A DNA stretch of 64,000 nt. It comes from Listeria grayi DSM 20601 (GTDB lineage: Bacteria > Bacillota > Bacilli > Lactobacillales > Listeriaceae). A model generated the notes under the pieces. It was not told the origin of the DNA, did no database searches, and was given only the letters and a program-made list of their open reading frames with translations. Of the stretch, positions 52,367 to 61,065 are shown one piece after another. Within the stretch, counting starts at the first letter, position 1, and every line of letters starts with the position of its first letter. The position numbers and the translations under genes were made by a program. The stretch spans positions 310,001 through 374,000 of the forward strand of contig NZ_GL538353.1 of assembly GCF_000148995.1 (NCBI RefSeq), written 5' to 3'.

Positions 52367-54510
52367 ACTTTATAAGGTAGCTTAGCAAGAATACCCAAGA
52401 ACAAGGCTTTTTCTTCAGAAGAAATGATATTTTCTGAGCTATTTCCGTAAGTAAGCTGTTCATACCGCTGTGTTAATACAGCTAGACCGTCTATCATGCT
52501 GAAGCGCTGAGCGAATTGACGCAGCGTTTCTGAAGACTGACGCTTTGTCTGGCTTGTTGTCAATGTATGAAGTAGTCGTTCATAAGCGGCAGTGAAAGTG
52601 ATCGCTTCTTTTTCTAACTGGCGTTTCAATCGCCATACAGTGAACTGGCGCCGGAATAGGAAGGCGACTATTGCTAAAAGGAGCAAGATGATCGCTGTGA
52701 TCGTGCTTATCCATAAAAGAATGGAATGGTCATTCGAAGAGGTTGTTTTCGATTTTGCAGTCTCTTTTTTAGATTGTTTTTGTTGTTCCTGCTTTTGCTG
52801 ATTTGGTGTAGCCGTATCCGGTTTTTCCGCTGGTGTCTCAGTATCAGCCTCACTGTCATTAGTAGAATCGGCTGATTGCTCAGGAGCTTCAGTTTGCGCC
52901 TCGGTAAAAGTTTCCGGATTGCTGAATGTCGTCGTTGGCTCAAAGGGAACCCAGCCAGTACCGGGAAAATAGACTTCCGGCCATGAATGAGCGTTATCGT
53001 TCGTGATCTGATAGGTCATTTCAACATCGTCAATCATTGTACCACTGTTGAAGCCTTTCGCCCAACGAGCAGGGATGCCTAAGGAACGAAGCATCACGAC
53101 CATGGCTGTTGAAAAATTATCGCAGTAGCCAATTTTTGTGTCGAACAAGAATTGATCGACATAGTCTTTACCGCGATCTGTGACATCCGCATTTTCGATA
53201 CTATAGGTGAAACGTCCACCGCTGTTTAAATAAGTCTCGATTGCCTTGGCTTTATCATAAGCTGTTTTTTCACCAGCAGTCACCTTTTCCGCTAACCGCT
53301 TGACTCGTTTCGGCAGTTCGCGGGGCAGTTGGGTATACTGGGCGAGAAATTGTTTGTTGAGCTGATCCATCTTTGCTTTTTGCATCGTAGGAATATCATA
53401 AACAGGGGGTTCCAGTTCGATGTGATACTTCTTGATGCCATTTTCAGTGGTGAGTTTGTCGCCAGCGGGCTGGTAGCGTATATCACTTGCACCGCTTTGG
53501 AGTTTGTCCGTACCATATGGATAAGCAATATAACCGTTAGATGCAGTGAATTCAATATCTATTTGTTCTTTCGCTTTCGTATCATAACGGTCATTCAGGT
53601 CGATAGGAAAATCAGTCTGTGATGAAAGCGGCTTTGTTTTTTCTGCTTTCGGCGTTTCCCAGCCTTTTCCTGTATACTGCCATTTTGCTTCCACGCGATA
53701 ATAATGGGCACTTTCAGTCTGAACTTGAAAGACCTCAGTACTATCATTCTCTAAAGGACCGCCTAGACGTGAATCATCTTCACTGTAGCCAATTTGTCTG
53801 GTTGTATCCAGCAGACCAAACTTGCTTTTAAGCGTCGGAATCGGATCGGCAAAATAGGGCTTATACGTGGGAAGCTGGGTCGCTGCAAAAAGAATAGCAA
53901 ATAATAGCGCGAATATGCCCAGATGATAAAAGATCCGTTTGCTAAAGACATGGCTGGAGGGACTCAAATTGGCTTGCCAATTAGCGAGATATAGAATCAA
54001 AAATCCAAACAGACAGCTTCGGACAATCGCAAAAGTAGCGTCATATTGTGTAAATGTATTGATGATGAGCAAATAGAGCAATGTCATGATAAGAATATTC
54101 AAAACACGTTGTTTCCGAAAAATAGAGTAAAACGTGATATAGGCAAGTAGCCATAATGCCACTAAGAAAATAAGATAGATAAATAGCGGCGGCACAGCTT
54201 TTGCGGATAATTCCGTCATTGCTGCGATCCCATCTCGGACGTTGTCTATGAAAGTAGAAATAGCACTGATCCTTAGCGGGTTCGTACCTTTCACCGCTAG
54301 AGTGCTGAAAAGATAAACCAACACGAAATGAATCGGAAAAGAAATATAAAAACGCAGTTGGAAGAAACTGCCAAGTAAGCAACTGGCGATAAACAGCAAT
54401 GTCCACGAACTACCGCCGATTCTCAAGATATCATGAAAAGGATACACCCACTCAGCAATCAAAAGGAAAGCAAATACCAATAAGCAGCCACTAAGGATTC
54501 GTTTAGACAT
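52363..54510 (-). CDS. Membrane transglutaminase-like protein (TgpA family)
   Basis: A 715-residue protein with about six N-terminal membrane helices (1-210), an extracellular transglutaminase-like domain (about 400-520), a Glu/Thr/Gln-rich linker, and a final helix (about 590-615) before a cytoplasmic DUF4129-like tail. The catalytic Cys is in IGYCDNFSTAMVVMLRSLGIPARW and the His in AHSWPEVYFPGTGWVPFEP. It overlaps the DUF58 gene by 8 bp and forms the MoxR-DUF58-TgpA set common in bacteria. The set probably modifies or matures an envelope protein; the substrate is unknown. Confidence 0.88.
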   Translation of the reverse strand: MSKRILSGCLLVFAFLLIAEWVYPFHDILRIGGSSWTLLFIASCLLGSFFQLRFYISFPIHFVLVYLFSTLAVKGTNPLRISAISTFIDNVRDGIAAMTELSAKAVPPLFIYLIFLVALWLLAYITFYSIFRKQRVLNILIMTLLYLLIINTFTQYDATFAIVRSCLFGFLILYLANWQANLSPSSHVFSKRIFYHLGIFALLFAILFAATQLPTYKPYFADPIPTLKSKFGLLDTTRQIGYSEDDSRLGGPLENDSTEVFQVQTESAHYYRVEAKWQYTGKGWETPKAEKTKPLSSQTDFPIDLNDRYDTKAKEQIDIEFTASNGYIAYPYGTDKLQSGASDIRYQPAGDKLTTENGIKKYHIELEPPVYDIPTMQKAKMDQLNKQFLAQYTQLPRELPKRVKRLAEKVTAGEKTAYDKAKAIETYLNSGGRFTYSIENADVTDRGKDYVDQFLFDTKIGYCDNFSTAMVVMLRSLGIPARWAKGFNSGTMIDDVEMTYQITNDNAHSWPEVYFPGTGWVPFEPTTTFSNPETFTEAQTEAPEQSADSTNDSEADTETPAEKPDTATPNQQKQEQQKQSKKETAKSKTTSSNDHSILLWISTITAIILLLLAIVAFLFRRQFTVWRLKRQLEKEAITFTAAYERLLHTLTTSQTKRQSSETLRQFAQRFSMIDGLAVLTQRYEQLTYGNSSENIISSEEKALFLGILAKLPYKV

Positions 54511-55615
54511 TGCGCGCCTCCTTTCTTATAAGATCCGCAAGTTCCAAGACTTTATCAGAATGGAGCGTGGGATCCCCCTGAGCAGTAACGATTTTTAAAC
54601 TATCATGATAACGATAATTTTCCAGCATACGTTGGATCGTTTCATCGATTTCGGGAGTAAAGACGATAGTTGGACCATCAGGAATCAGTAAATCTTGATC
54701 TGCCGGCTTTGCTTCCAAATTGGCAAATAAATGCGCGATCGTTTCGGTGAATGCTTTACCTTCGCCAGCTTGTTGAAAAGTTTCAGTGGGAATCAATAAT
54801 TCGATCGGCTGACCTTGCTCCGATAAATGACGAACGAAGGAATAGCAGGCAGTCAAACTTGTTTCGTGATCAACTGCATGTTTATTATGAAAAAAGACAT
54901 GTAGTTCAGCATTGCGGCTACTTTCGTATTCTTTCATAAAAAGTTCATTCTTTTTGGCTGTAGTTTTCCAATCAATCAGCGCGATACGGTCACCGTTTTG
55001 GAATTTGCGTAGACCGTGGATATTTTCGTTTTTCATCAAGGACCAGTGATCCGCATTTTGCTCGCCTTGCGACAGTGAATCAGCAATGGAAAGGGCTAAC
55101 GCTTTTTCATAAGCGGGATACACTAGCAACGTCTCAGTTGTTTCGAGCTGGATACTTTTCGCGATCAAGTTGAAAGGATCACGGGTGGTCAGCCGGACTG
55201 TAGAAAAGTCGACAGGCCCACGTTTTGCAGGGAAGCCAGGTAGCGGAACAAGGAGCTTTTTACGGAAAAATGGAGAAATAGTCTGTTCCAGCCACCCGCT
55301 GGTGTCAGTTTTGGAACGGATCTGCTGTTGGATTTTTAAATTACCTTGTAGAAAGGGGATTTTGCGCTGTAGCTGTAAATGGACATGGATCGTTTCGCCA
55401 GCTGCGTAATATGGCTGTGCGAGAGCATACTGGATACGCCAGTTGCGCAGTGGTGAAATCGAGACGATCAATAGCAATAGTAGGATAAATGTAATGAAAT
55501 AAGTTAAAAACCAGCTGGCTTTGTCGCCTTGAAACAATGTGAACAGGCAGACGAGGCCGTAGACGATGATCCAGAAAACCCACCTGCCGATAAAGCGGAG
55601 CGTTTGCTTTTTCAT
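54503..55615 (-). CDS. DUF58 protein of the MoxR cluster
   Basis: A 370-residue protein with two N-terminal membrane helices (about 10-55) and a cytoplasmic or membrane-associated DUF58 domain. The hallmark is the LRKFQNGDRIALIDWKTTAKKNELFMKEYE segment (about 195-225, shown here as separate parts: RKFQNGDRIALIDWK and KKNELFMKEYE), followed by a von Willebrand A-like fold. It starts 6 bp after the MoxR gene. It is thought to be a client or adaptor of the MoxR ATPase. Confidence 0.87.
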   Translation of the reverse strand: MKKQTLRFIGRWVFWIIVYGLVCLFTLFQGDKASWFLTYFITFILLLLLIVSISPLRNWRIQYALAQPYYAAGETIHVHLQLQRKIPFLQGNLKIQQQIRSKTDTSGWLEQTISPFFRKKLLVPLPGFPAKRGPVDFSTVRLTTRDPFNLIAKSIQLETTETLLVYPAYEKALALSIADSLSQGEQNADHWSLMKNENIHGLRKFQNGDRIALIDWKTTAKKNELFMKEYESSRNAELHVFFHNKHAVDHETSLTACYSFVRHLSEQGQPIELLIPTETFQQAGEGKAFTETIAHLFANLEAKPADQDLLIPDGPTIVFTPEIDETIQRMLENYRYHDSLKIVTAQGDPTLHSDKVLELADLIRKEARNV

Positions 55616-55621
55616 ATCGGA

Positions 55622-56569
55622 TTATCCTTTCTTTGCCTGGATAGGAACGGTGCTTATGATCTCTTCGACGATTGAACGAATCGAAGCCGCTTCAAAGCGA
55701 TAAGCTGTTTTAAGGAGTAGGCGGTGTTCAAAGATAAAGGGTGCCAGATATTGGACGTCATCCGGAATGGCATAATCGCGTCCTTCAATCAGGGCATATG
55801 CGGCTACGGCTTGCATGAAAGCGAGGGTCCCCCGCGGACTTACACCGAGCAGGATCTTCGGGTGGTTTCTTGTTTCTTGAACCAGCTGGATGATGTATTG
55901 CTTTAATTCGGTATTGATATGAACGTCTTGAACTTGTTTTTTTAATGCCAAGATCGCTGTTTTGTCTAATACTTCATTCACAGAAGCAAGCGTATCCGTC
56001 TTCTCTTTACGTGTAAGTAGTTCCAATTCTTCTTCTGCTGTCGGATAGCCAATGGCAAGTTTCAACAGGAAACGGTCTAACTGCGCTTCGGGTAGCGGAT
56101 AAGTTCCTTCGTATTCGACTGGATTTTGCGTCGCCATGACGAAAAACGGATCTTCTAATAAATGAGTCACGCCATCAACGGTGACGCTGTTTTCAGACAT
56201 TCCTTCTAGTAAAGCAGCTTGTGTGCGGGGAGAAGTACGATTGATCTCATCGGCTAATACGATATTGCCAACGATCGGACCAGGCCGGAATTCAAATTCA
56301 CGCGTTTCCGGATTGAAAATGGAGATCCCTGTCACATCTGCTGGAAGTAAGTCAGGGGTAAACTGAATACGCTTGAAACGTATCCCCATTGCTTTTGCAA
56401 GCGATCGGACAAGCATCGTTTTCCCAACACCCGGGACATCTTCTAATAAAACATGTCCATTGGCTAAAAAAGCGGTCAAACATAATTTGATCGTTTCACG
56501 TTTCCCGACAATCGCTTTTTCCACCTCATTTATAAGCGTTTCTATCGGATTTCTTTCTATATTTGCCAT
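55622..56569 (-). CDS. MoxR-family AAA+ ATPase
   Basis: A 315-residue AAA+ protein. Walker A is LLEDVPGVGKTMLV (about 37-50), Walker B is NIVLADEINR (about 106-115), and sensor 1 is FFVMATQNPVEYEGTYPLPEAQLDRF. The ending LAPFIFEHRLLLKTAYRFEAAS forms the lid. It is the first gene of the three-gene operon with DUF58 and TgpA. MoxR proteins act as chaperones that insert cofactors or activate partner complexes. Confidence 0.92.
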   Translation of the reverse strand: MANIERNPIETLINEVEKAIVGKRETIKLCLTAFLANGHVLLEDVPGVGKTMLVRSLAKAMGIRFKRIQFTPDLLPADVTGISIFNPETREFEFRPGPIVGNIVLADEINRTSPRTQAALLEGMSENSVTVDGVTHLLEDPFFVMATQNPVEYEGTYPLPEAQLDRFLLKLAIGYPTAEEELELLTRKEKTDTLASVNEVLDKTAILALKKQVQDVHINTELKQYIIQLVQETRNHPKILLGVSPRGTLAFMQAVAAYALIEGRDYAIPDDVQYLAPFIFEHRLLLKTAYRFEAASIRSIVEEIISTVPIQAKKG

Positions 56570-56699
56570 TATCTTACCTCGCTCTCCAGCTTATTATGGT
56601 ACTAATGCTACTATATTACCATTTACTTGTAAATTAAGTTTTATTTTATGCTTGTGGGGAACTCAAAAAAGAGTGAAACAATAGAGGAGGAAGTTAAAA

Positions 56700-58127
56700 A
56701 TGATGGAAAATTATATCAATGGTAAATTTGTATTAAGTCATTCTGATAAGACGAAAGAGCTGATCAATCCGGTGACAGAAAAATTTATCGAAACCATGCC
56801 TCAATCAAATGAACAAGATGTAAACGAAGCTATTGCCGGCGCCAAAGAAGCGCAAAAGGAATGGGCGAAAAAAACAATGGCGGCAAGAAGCGAGATCGTG
56901 AAAGAACTAAAACCGATCCTTGAGGAAAATAAAGAAGAATTAGCAAAAATCTATGTAGAAGAACAAGGGAAAACTTTTAAAGAAGCAATTGGTGAGATAG
57001 AACGTTCTATTCAATACATTGATTATATGGCCGGCTTTGCATATCATTTAGAATCAGAAGTAGTCCCAAGTGAGATCGATGACGAAATGATCGTCTTCTT
57101 AAAGAAACCAATCGGCATTGTAGGCGGAATCCTTCCTTGGAATGCACCGGTCTTTGTTTTGATGCGTAAGCTGATTCCAGCTCTGATTGCAGGTTGTTCG
57201 GTCGTTATCAAACCAAGCAATGAGTCCCCGCTGAATACTCTGAAAATCGCCGAATACACGCAAAGAACAAGCCTGCCAACAGGTCTTTTCCAAGTCGTTG
57301 TTGGAAGCGGCTCGGAAGTAGGGAATCAGCTGTCTAAGCATCCAGATATCGATTTGATCTCCATTACCGGGAGCACGGGTTCTGGGAAAGCAGTCATGAA
57401 GGCAGCTGCCGAAACAGTCAAAAAAGTAAACCTCGAATTAGGTGGTAAAGCACCAACGATCGTAACCGAACATGCGGATCTGCAAAAAGCTGTCCGTTAT
57501 ATCGTACAAGCGAGAATCAAAAACAGCGGCCAAGTTTGTACATGTCCGGAACGTGTATATGTCCATGAAAATGTTGCAGAAGCATTTACCAAAGAATTAC
57601 GCGCTAGCATGGAAAAACTGCAAGTTGGCGATCCTTACGATGAAAAAACCGATTACGGTAGCATTATCAATAAAGAACAGCTGGATCATATCAGCGAATT
57701 AGTTGCTGGTGCAGAAAAAGAAGGTGCGAAGATTCTAATTGGTGGAAATAAGATCGACCGCGGTAAAGGTTATTTCTTTGAACCAACAATTATTACCAAC
57801 GCGACACAAGACATGGAAATCATGAATGAAGAAATTTTCGGACCAGTCGTTCCGATCATGACGTATAAAACATTTGATGAAGTTATCGACTTGGCCAATG
57901 ACAGTGTCTACGGGCTTTCTTCCTATCTATTTTCGGAAAACTATCGCGAGATCATGCGCGGTATCAATGAAATCCGCTTTGGCGAAGTATATGTCAACTG
58001 TGAAGCAGAAGAAGCAATCAATGGTTTCCATGCCGGCTTCCGCGAATCTGGACTTGGGGGCGCAGATGGACGCAAAGGCTTTGAAGAATTTTTACAAACG
58101 ACAGTTGCCTACTTGCGCTATGAATAG
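56700..58127 (+). CDS. aldA: Aldehyde dehydrogenase, AldA (lactaldehyde/glycolaldehyde) type
   Basis: A 475-residue NAD-dependent aldehyde dehydrogenase. NAD fold: ILPWNAPVFVLMRKLIPALIAG and SITGSTGSGKAVM; catalytic Glu in LELGGKAP; catalytic Cys in NSGQVCTCPERVYV. The double Cys CTC and the late GFHAGFRESGLGGADGRKG are typical for AldA proteins, which oxidise lactaldehyde from fucose or rhamnose breakdown, and glycolaldehyde. Two tandem ATG codons follow GAGGAGGAA; the second (56703) is also possible. It stands alone. Confidence 0.87.
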   Translation: MMENYINGKFVLSHSDKTKELINPVTEKFIETMPQSNEQDVNEAIAGAKEAQKEWAKKTMAARSEIVKELKPILEENKEELAKIYVEEQGKTFKEAIGEIERSIQYIDYMAGFAYHLESEVVPSEIDDEMIVFLKKPIGIVGGILPWNAPVFVLMRKLIPALIAGCSVVIKPSNESPLNTLKIAEYTQRTSLPTGLFQVVVGSGSEVGNQLSKHPDIDLISITGSTGSGKAVMKAAAETVKKVNLELGGKAPTIVTEHADLQKAVRYIVQARIKNSGQVCTCPERVYVHENVAEAFTKELRASMEKLQVGDPYDEKTDYGSIINKEQLDHISELVAGAEKEGAKILIGGNKIDRGKGYFFEPTIITNATQDMEIMNEEIFGPVVPIMTYKTFDEVIDLANDSVYGLSSYLFSENYREIMRGINEIRFGEVYVNCEAEEAINGFHAGFRESGLGGADGRKGFEEFLQTTVAYLRYE

Positions 58128-58218
58128 GAGCATTTTCTAATCGAAGTAAGCATTGCTACTTGAGGCAAAAACAGCTATAATCTTGGTAGTAATGAATGCT
58201 GGGAAATGAGGAAAAAGA

Positions 58219-59322
58219 ATGTCAAAAAGTTCCATTTATGGTATCACGCTGGAAAAATTAACGGATTGGCTTGTTGAACGCGATCAAAAAGGGTTCAGAG
58301 CCAAACAGATCTGGGATTGGCTATATCGCAAACGGGTAAGAAGCTTTGCGGAAATGACCAATGTTCCAAAAGAGACGCTTGCTTTGCTAGAAGAGTCCTT
58401 TGTAATGGAAACATTAGAAAAAGAAATTATCCAAGAATCAAAAGATGGTACAACCAAATACTTATTTAAATTACAAGATGGCAATTTGATCGAGACCGTC
58501 CTGATGAAACAAAAATACGGTCTATCTGTGTGTGTGACCACCCAAGTAGGCTGCAACATCGGCTGTACATTTTGTGCGAGTGGTATCCTGAAAAAAAGCA
58601 GAGACTTATCAGCTGGCGAAATCGTCGAACAAATCATGAATGTGCAATATTACTTGGATGACCGAGGCAGCGACGAACGGGTCAGTCATATTGTTGTCAT
58701 GGGAATCGGTGAACCCTTCGATAACTATGAAAATCTGATGAACTTCCTGCACGTTGTCAACAGTGACAGCGGACTTGCGATCGGAGCACGGCATATCACC
58801 GTATCGACAAGTGGTCTTGCACCAAAGATCAAAGAATTCGCAGACGAAGATCTGCAAGTCAACCTTGCGATCTCCTTGCATGCGCCTAATAATGAATTAC
58901 GCACACAGATCATGCGTATCAACCGGACGTTTTCGATCGAAACACTTATGGAAGCAATCGAATATTACATCGAAAAAACAAATCGCCGCGTAACATTTGA
59001 GTACATTATGTTGAAAGATGTCAATGACCATGTTAAAGAAGCGGAAGAATTAGCCCAACTGATCAGACCATACAGCCAGCTGGCTTATGTCAATATGATC
59101 CCCTACAACCCTGTAGCGGAACATATCGATTACGAGCGCAGTACGGAAGAATCGATCAATGCGTTTTATCATGTGCTGAAGAAAAACGGCATCAATTGTG
59201 TCGTTCGTCGCGAACATGGGACGGATATCGATGCAGCTTGTGGTCAACTGCGAAGTAAACAAATCAAGCGTGTCGGCATTCGGGAACGGATGCGCCGGGC
59301 TGCTGCCAATGAGAATGCTTGA
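58219..59322 (+). CDS. rlmN: 23S rRNA/tRNA A2503 methyltransferase RlmN
   Basis: A 367-residue radical SAM enzyme. The cluster-binding CNIGCTFC motif (about residues 113-120) is preceded by an N-terminal helical domain with [24 protein letters not shown] and [10 protein letters not shown] are typical for RlmN/Cfr, and the resolving Cys is in [15 protein letters not shown] near the end. It methylates C2 of A2503 in 23S rRNA and A37 in some tRNAs. Cfr resistance enzymes are close relatives, but overall features fit the housekeeping RlmN. It has AGGAAAAAG upstream. Confidence 0.92.
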   Translation: MSKSSIYGITLEKLTDWLVERDQKGFRAKQIWDWLYRKRVRSFAEMTNVPKETLALLEESFVMETLEKEIIQESKDGTTKYLFKLQDGNLIETVLMKQKYGLSVCVTTQVGCNIGCTFCASGILKKSRDLSAGEIVEQIMNVQYYLDDRGSDERVSHIVVMGIGEPFDNYENLMNFLHVVNSDSGLAIGARHITVSTSGLAPKIKEFADEDLQVNLAISLHAPNNELRTQIMRINRTFSIETLMEAIEYYIEKTNRRVTFEYIMLKDVNDHVKEAEELAQLIRPYSQLAYVNMIPYNPVAEHIDYERSTEESINAFYHVLKKNGINCVVRREHGTDIDAACGQLRSKQIKRVGIRERMRRAAANENA

Positions 59323-59329
59323 TGTCATG

Positions 59330-59372
59330 GCTTCTATTCTAATGGAACGATTAGAATAGAAGCTGTTTTTTT
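59330..59372 (+). terminator. Terminator after rlmN
   Basis: Perfect 14-bp stem GCTTCTATTCTAAT / ATTAGAATAGAAGC with a 6-nt loop and seven T. Confidence 0.92.
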
Positions 59373-59380
59373 ACAAAGAA

Positions 59381-59410
59381 TTGACAATGATAATCATTAT
59401 CACATATAAT
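59381..59410 (+). promoter_or_regulatory. Fur-regulated promoter of the heme monooxygenase operon
   Basis: GACAATGATAATCATTATC (59383-59401) matches the 19-bp Fur box GATAATGATAATCATTATC at 18 positions. It overlaps a promoter with TTGACA (59381-59386) and TATAAT (59405-59410), so iron-loaded Fur would block it. Confidence 0.88.
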
Positions 59411-59455
59411 AAGATAATATATTTGACTATTTTGAAAATAGAGAGGGCGAGAATC

Positions 59456-59824
59456 ATGATCGTAGTGACCAATACTATTAAAGTAGAAAAAGGATTTGGA
59501 GATCAAGTAATCAAACAATTTACCGGCGAATTAGGCGACGGCGCCCCAACGAAAGATATTGCAGAAGTGGAAGGATTCTTAGGGTTTGAACTTTGGAAGA
59601 ATGCAGACGAAAGTTTAGACCATGAAGAAGTCGTCGTGACCAGCAAATGGGTCAGCGAAGAAGCACAGCGTAATTGGGTAAAGAGCGACTCTTTCAAACG
59701 TGCTCACGGCCGTACAAAAGATTCGCGCGAACAAAAAGAACAGCGCAAAGGCGTCCATGGCAATAGCATCGCACGTTATGACATCGTGCATATCCAAGAA
59801 CCGATTGAAAAAGAGATCCACTGA
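59456..59824 (+). CDS. isdG: Heme-degrading monooxygenase, IsdG family
   Basis: 122 residues from the ATG at 59456 (AGAGGGCG upstream). It is an ABM-type fold: IVVTNTIKVEKGFGDQVIKQF, VEGFLGFELWKNA with the Asn and Trp expected in IsdG active sites, EEVVVTSKW and a SFKRAHG stretch holding the heme-ligand His. The Listeria enzyme (Isd-LmHde, lmo0484 type) opens heme to release iron. Fur control fits. A nitroreductase gene follows after 21 bp. Confidence 0.9.
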   Translation: MIVVTNTIKVEKGFGDQVIKQFTGELGDGAPTKDIAEVEGFLGFELWKNADESLDHEEVVVTSKWVSEEAQRNWVKSDSFKRAHGRTKDSREQKEQRKGVHGNSIARYDIVHIQEPIEKEIH

Positions 59825-59845
59825 TCCCCTAAAGGAGGAAGCAAA

Positions 59846-60424
59846 GTGACAGAAACAACAAAAGCCATCTTAGCAAGAAGAAGTATCAAACGTGCGAGTA
59901 GCGCGCCAATCGAGCGCGCCAAAATAGATCTGTTGTTGGAACAAGCAGCATATGCGCCTTTCCACAGCAAGCAGGAACCCTGGAATGTCTACATCATCGG
60001 CTCAAAATCAGGAAAAGAAAAGCTGCTCCAAGCAATCGGAAAAAGTATCGAGGCAACACAAGGCGACACGATCGCAGCAGAGAAAAAACAAGAGTTGCTT
60101 GAAAAAAACAAACAAAAACTAGAAAAACCCCCTTACCTCATCATTATTACAGCAAAGCAAGTCGAAGAAGAAAAGAAAGACTTTGAAGCAATCGCGGCCG
60201 TGAGCGCCTTTATCCAAAACTTCCAATTATTAGCTTGGGAAGCAGGAGTCGGCATGATCTGGCGAACAAATAAATTTATTTTTGATAAAGCATTCGCCCG
60301 TGCCTTGGATATCCCGGATGAAAACAAAGTAATCGGAATATTGTACCTCAGCGTTTTGGAAGACAATGTCCCAGAAGTGAAAAAGCGCAGTCCGATCGAG
60401 GAATGGGTAACGGAAATTGAATAA
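59846..60424 (+). CDS. Nitroreductase-family protein, co-operonic with heme monooxygenase
   Basis: A 192-residue protein with a GTG start 8 nt after AAAGGAGGAA. The FMN-binding RRSIKRASSAPIERAKI loop, FHSKQEPWNVYII, and WEAGVGMIWRTNKFIFD are typical of small NADPH-dependent nitroreductases. Its link to isdG behind one Fur box suggests that it supplies reducing power or acts on a heme breakdown product. The same gene order is known in other Listeria. The actual substrate is not known. Confidence 0.87.
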   Translation: MTETTKAILARRSIKRASSAPIERAKIDLLLEQAAYAPFHSKQEPWNVYIIGSKSGKEKLLQAIGKSIEATQGDTIAAEKKQELLEKNKQKLEKPPYLIIITAKQVEEEKKDFEAIAAVSAFIQNFQLLAWEAGVGMIWRTNKFIFDKAFARALDIPDENKVIGILYLSVLEDNVPEVKKRSPIEEWVTEIE

Positions 60425-60433
60425 GGAATGATA

Positions 60434-60462
60434 AAAACATCCGTTTCGGCGGGTGTTTTTTT
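60434..60462 (+). terminator. Terminator of the isdG operon
   Basis: AAACATCC / GGGTGTTT stem (one G-T pair) with an 8-nt loop and a T-run. The 200 bp that follow up to 60663 are AT-rich and show no ORF; they must hold the promoter of the lipase module. Confidence 0.75.
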
Positions 60463-60663
60463 ATTAAAATAATTCACATTTCTCTATGTAACCTTATGTA
60501 AAAGTTGAAAATACTGCTATAAAACAATATCTAGAATAAAAGATCCGTGCTTTTTCATCCTCTAATCGCCATAAAATCTCCATGAATCGTTCGTACTTCG
60601 TTCGCGTATCTATATGTTAGAATGAGGTGAAAATGATAATTTACATAAGAGGTGAATGGAGTA

Positions 60664-61065
60664 ATGAAGAAATTTCTTTTATATGCAATCGGGATAGTTT
60701 TGCTTCTTATTTTAGTGATTGGAGGGAAAATATATATGGATCATAAAAAAATGAATGAAGATATGTTGAAAGTTGTGAAGAGTGACGAGGCAAAGGAGGT
60801 TTTTGAAGATGGGTTAAGGAACATAGACTCGAAATCATTGACATCTGAGGGTGTAATTAAATCGTATAAGATTGATTATAGTAGTATCGATCATAATCCA
60901 ATGGGCGGAATTATGGTAACTTTAATTATAAATAATGATAAAAATTTAACTGCTGAATATGATTTAGGAAGAAAAAATGACAAACTAAAAGGTGATGGAA
61001 TTGTACTAACTTATGAATTATCAAAACGCCTAGGTAGAACTGAAAAGGAGCACAATAATGAGTAA
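60664..61065 (+). CDS. Membrane-anchored small protein (DUF1310-like), candidate immunity protein
   Basis: 133 residues from the ATG at 60664 with GAGGTGA 8 nt upstream. One N-terminal hydrophobic helix (about residues 4-22) without lipobox Cys is followed by an extracellular domain of about 105 residues with VVKSDEAKEVFEDGLRNID, IKSYKIDYSSIDHNPMGGI and LSKRLGR. It resembles the DUF1310 proteins of Listeria and Enterococcus. The gene overlaps the lipase gene by 8 bp. In TslA-type type VII secretion modules a membrane-bound immunity protein accompanies the lipase, so this is the best candidate for that role here. The base composition is richer in A+T than in neighbouring genes. Confidence 0.66.
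   Translation: MKKFLLYAIGIVLLLILVIGGKIYMDHKKMNEDMLKVVKSDEAKEVFEDGLRNIDSKSLTSEGVIKSYKIDYSSIDHNPMGGIMVTLIINNDKNLTAEYDLGRKNDKLKGDGIVLTYELSKRLGRTEKEHNNE

Noticed and set aside
58219-59322. Interpretation of the radical SAM gene as the resistance methyltransferase Cfr
   Set aside because: The N-terminal domain and overall motifs fit housekeeping RlmN, and there is no mobile element or resistance context.
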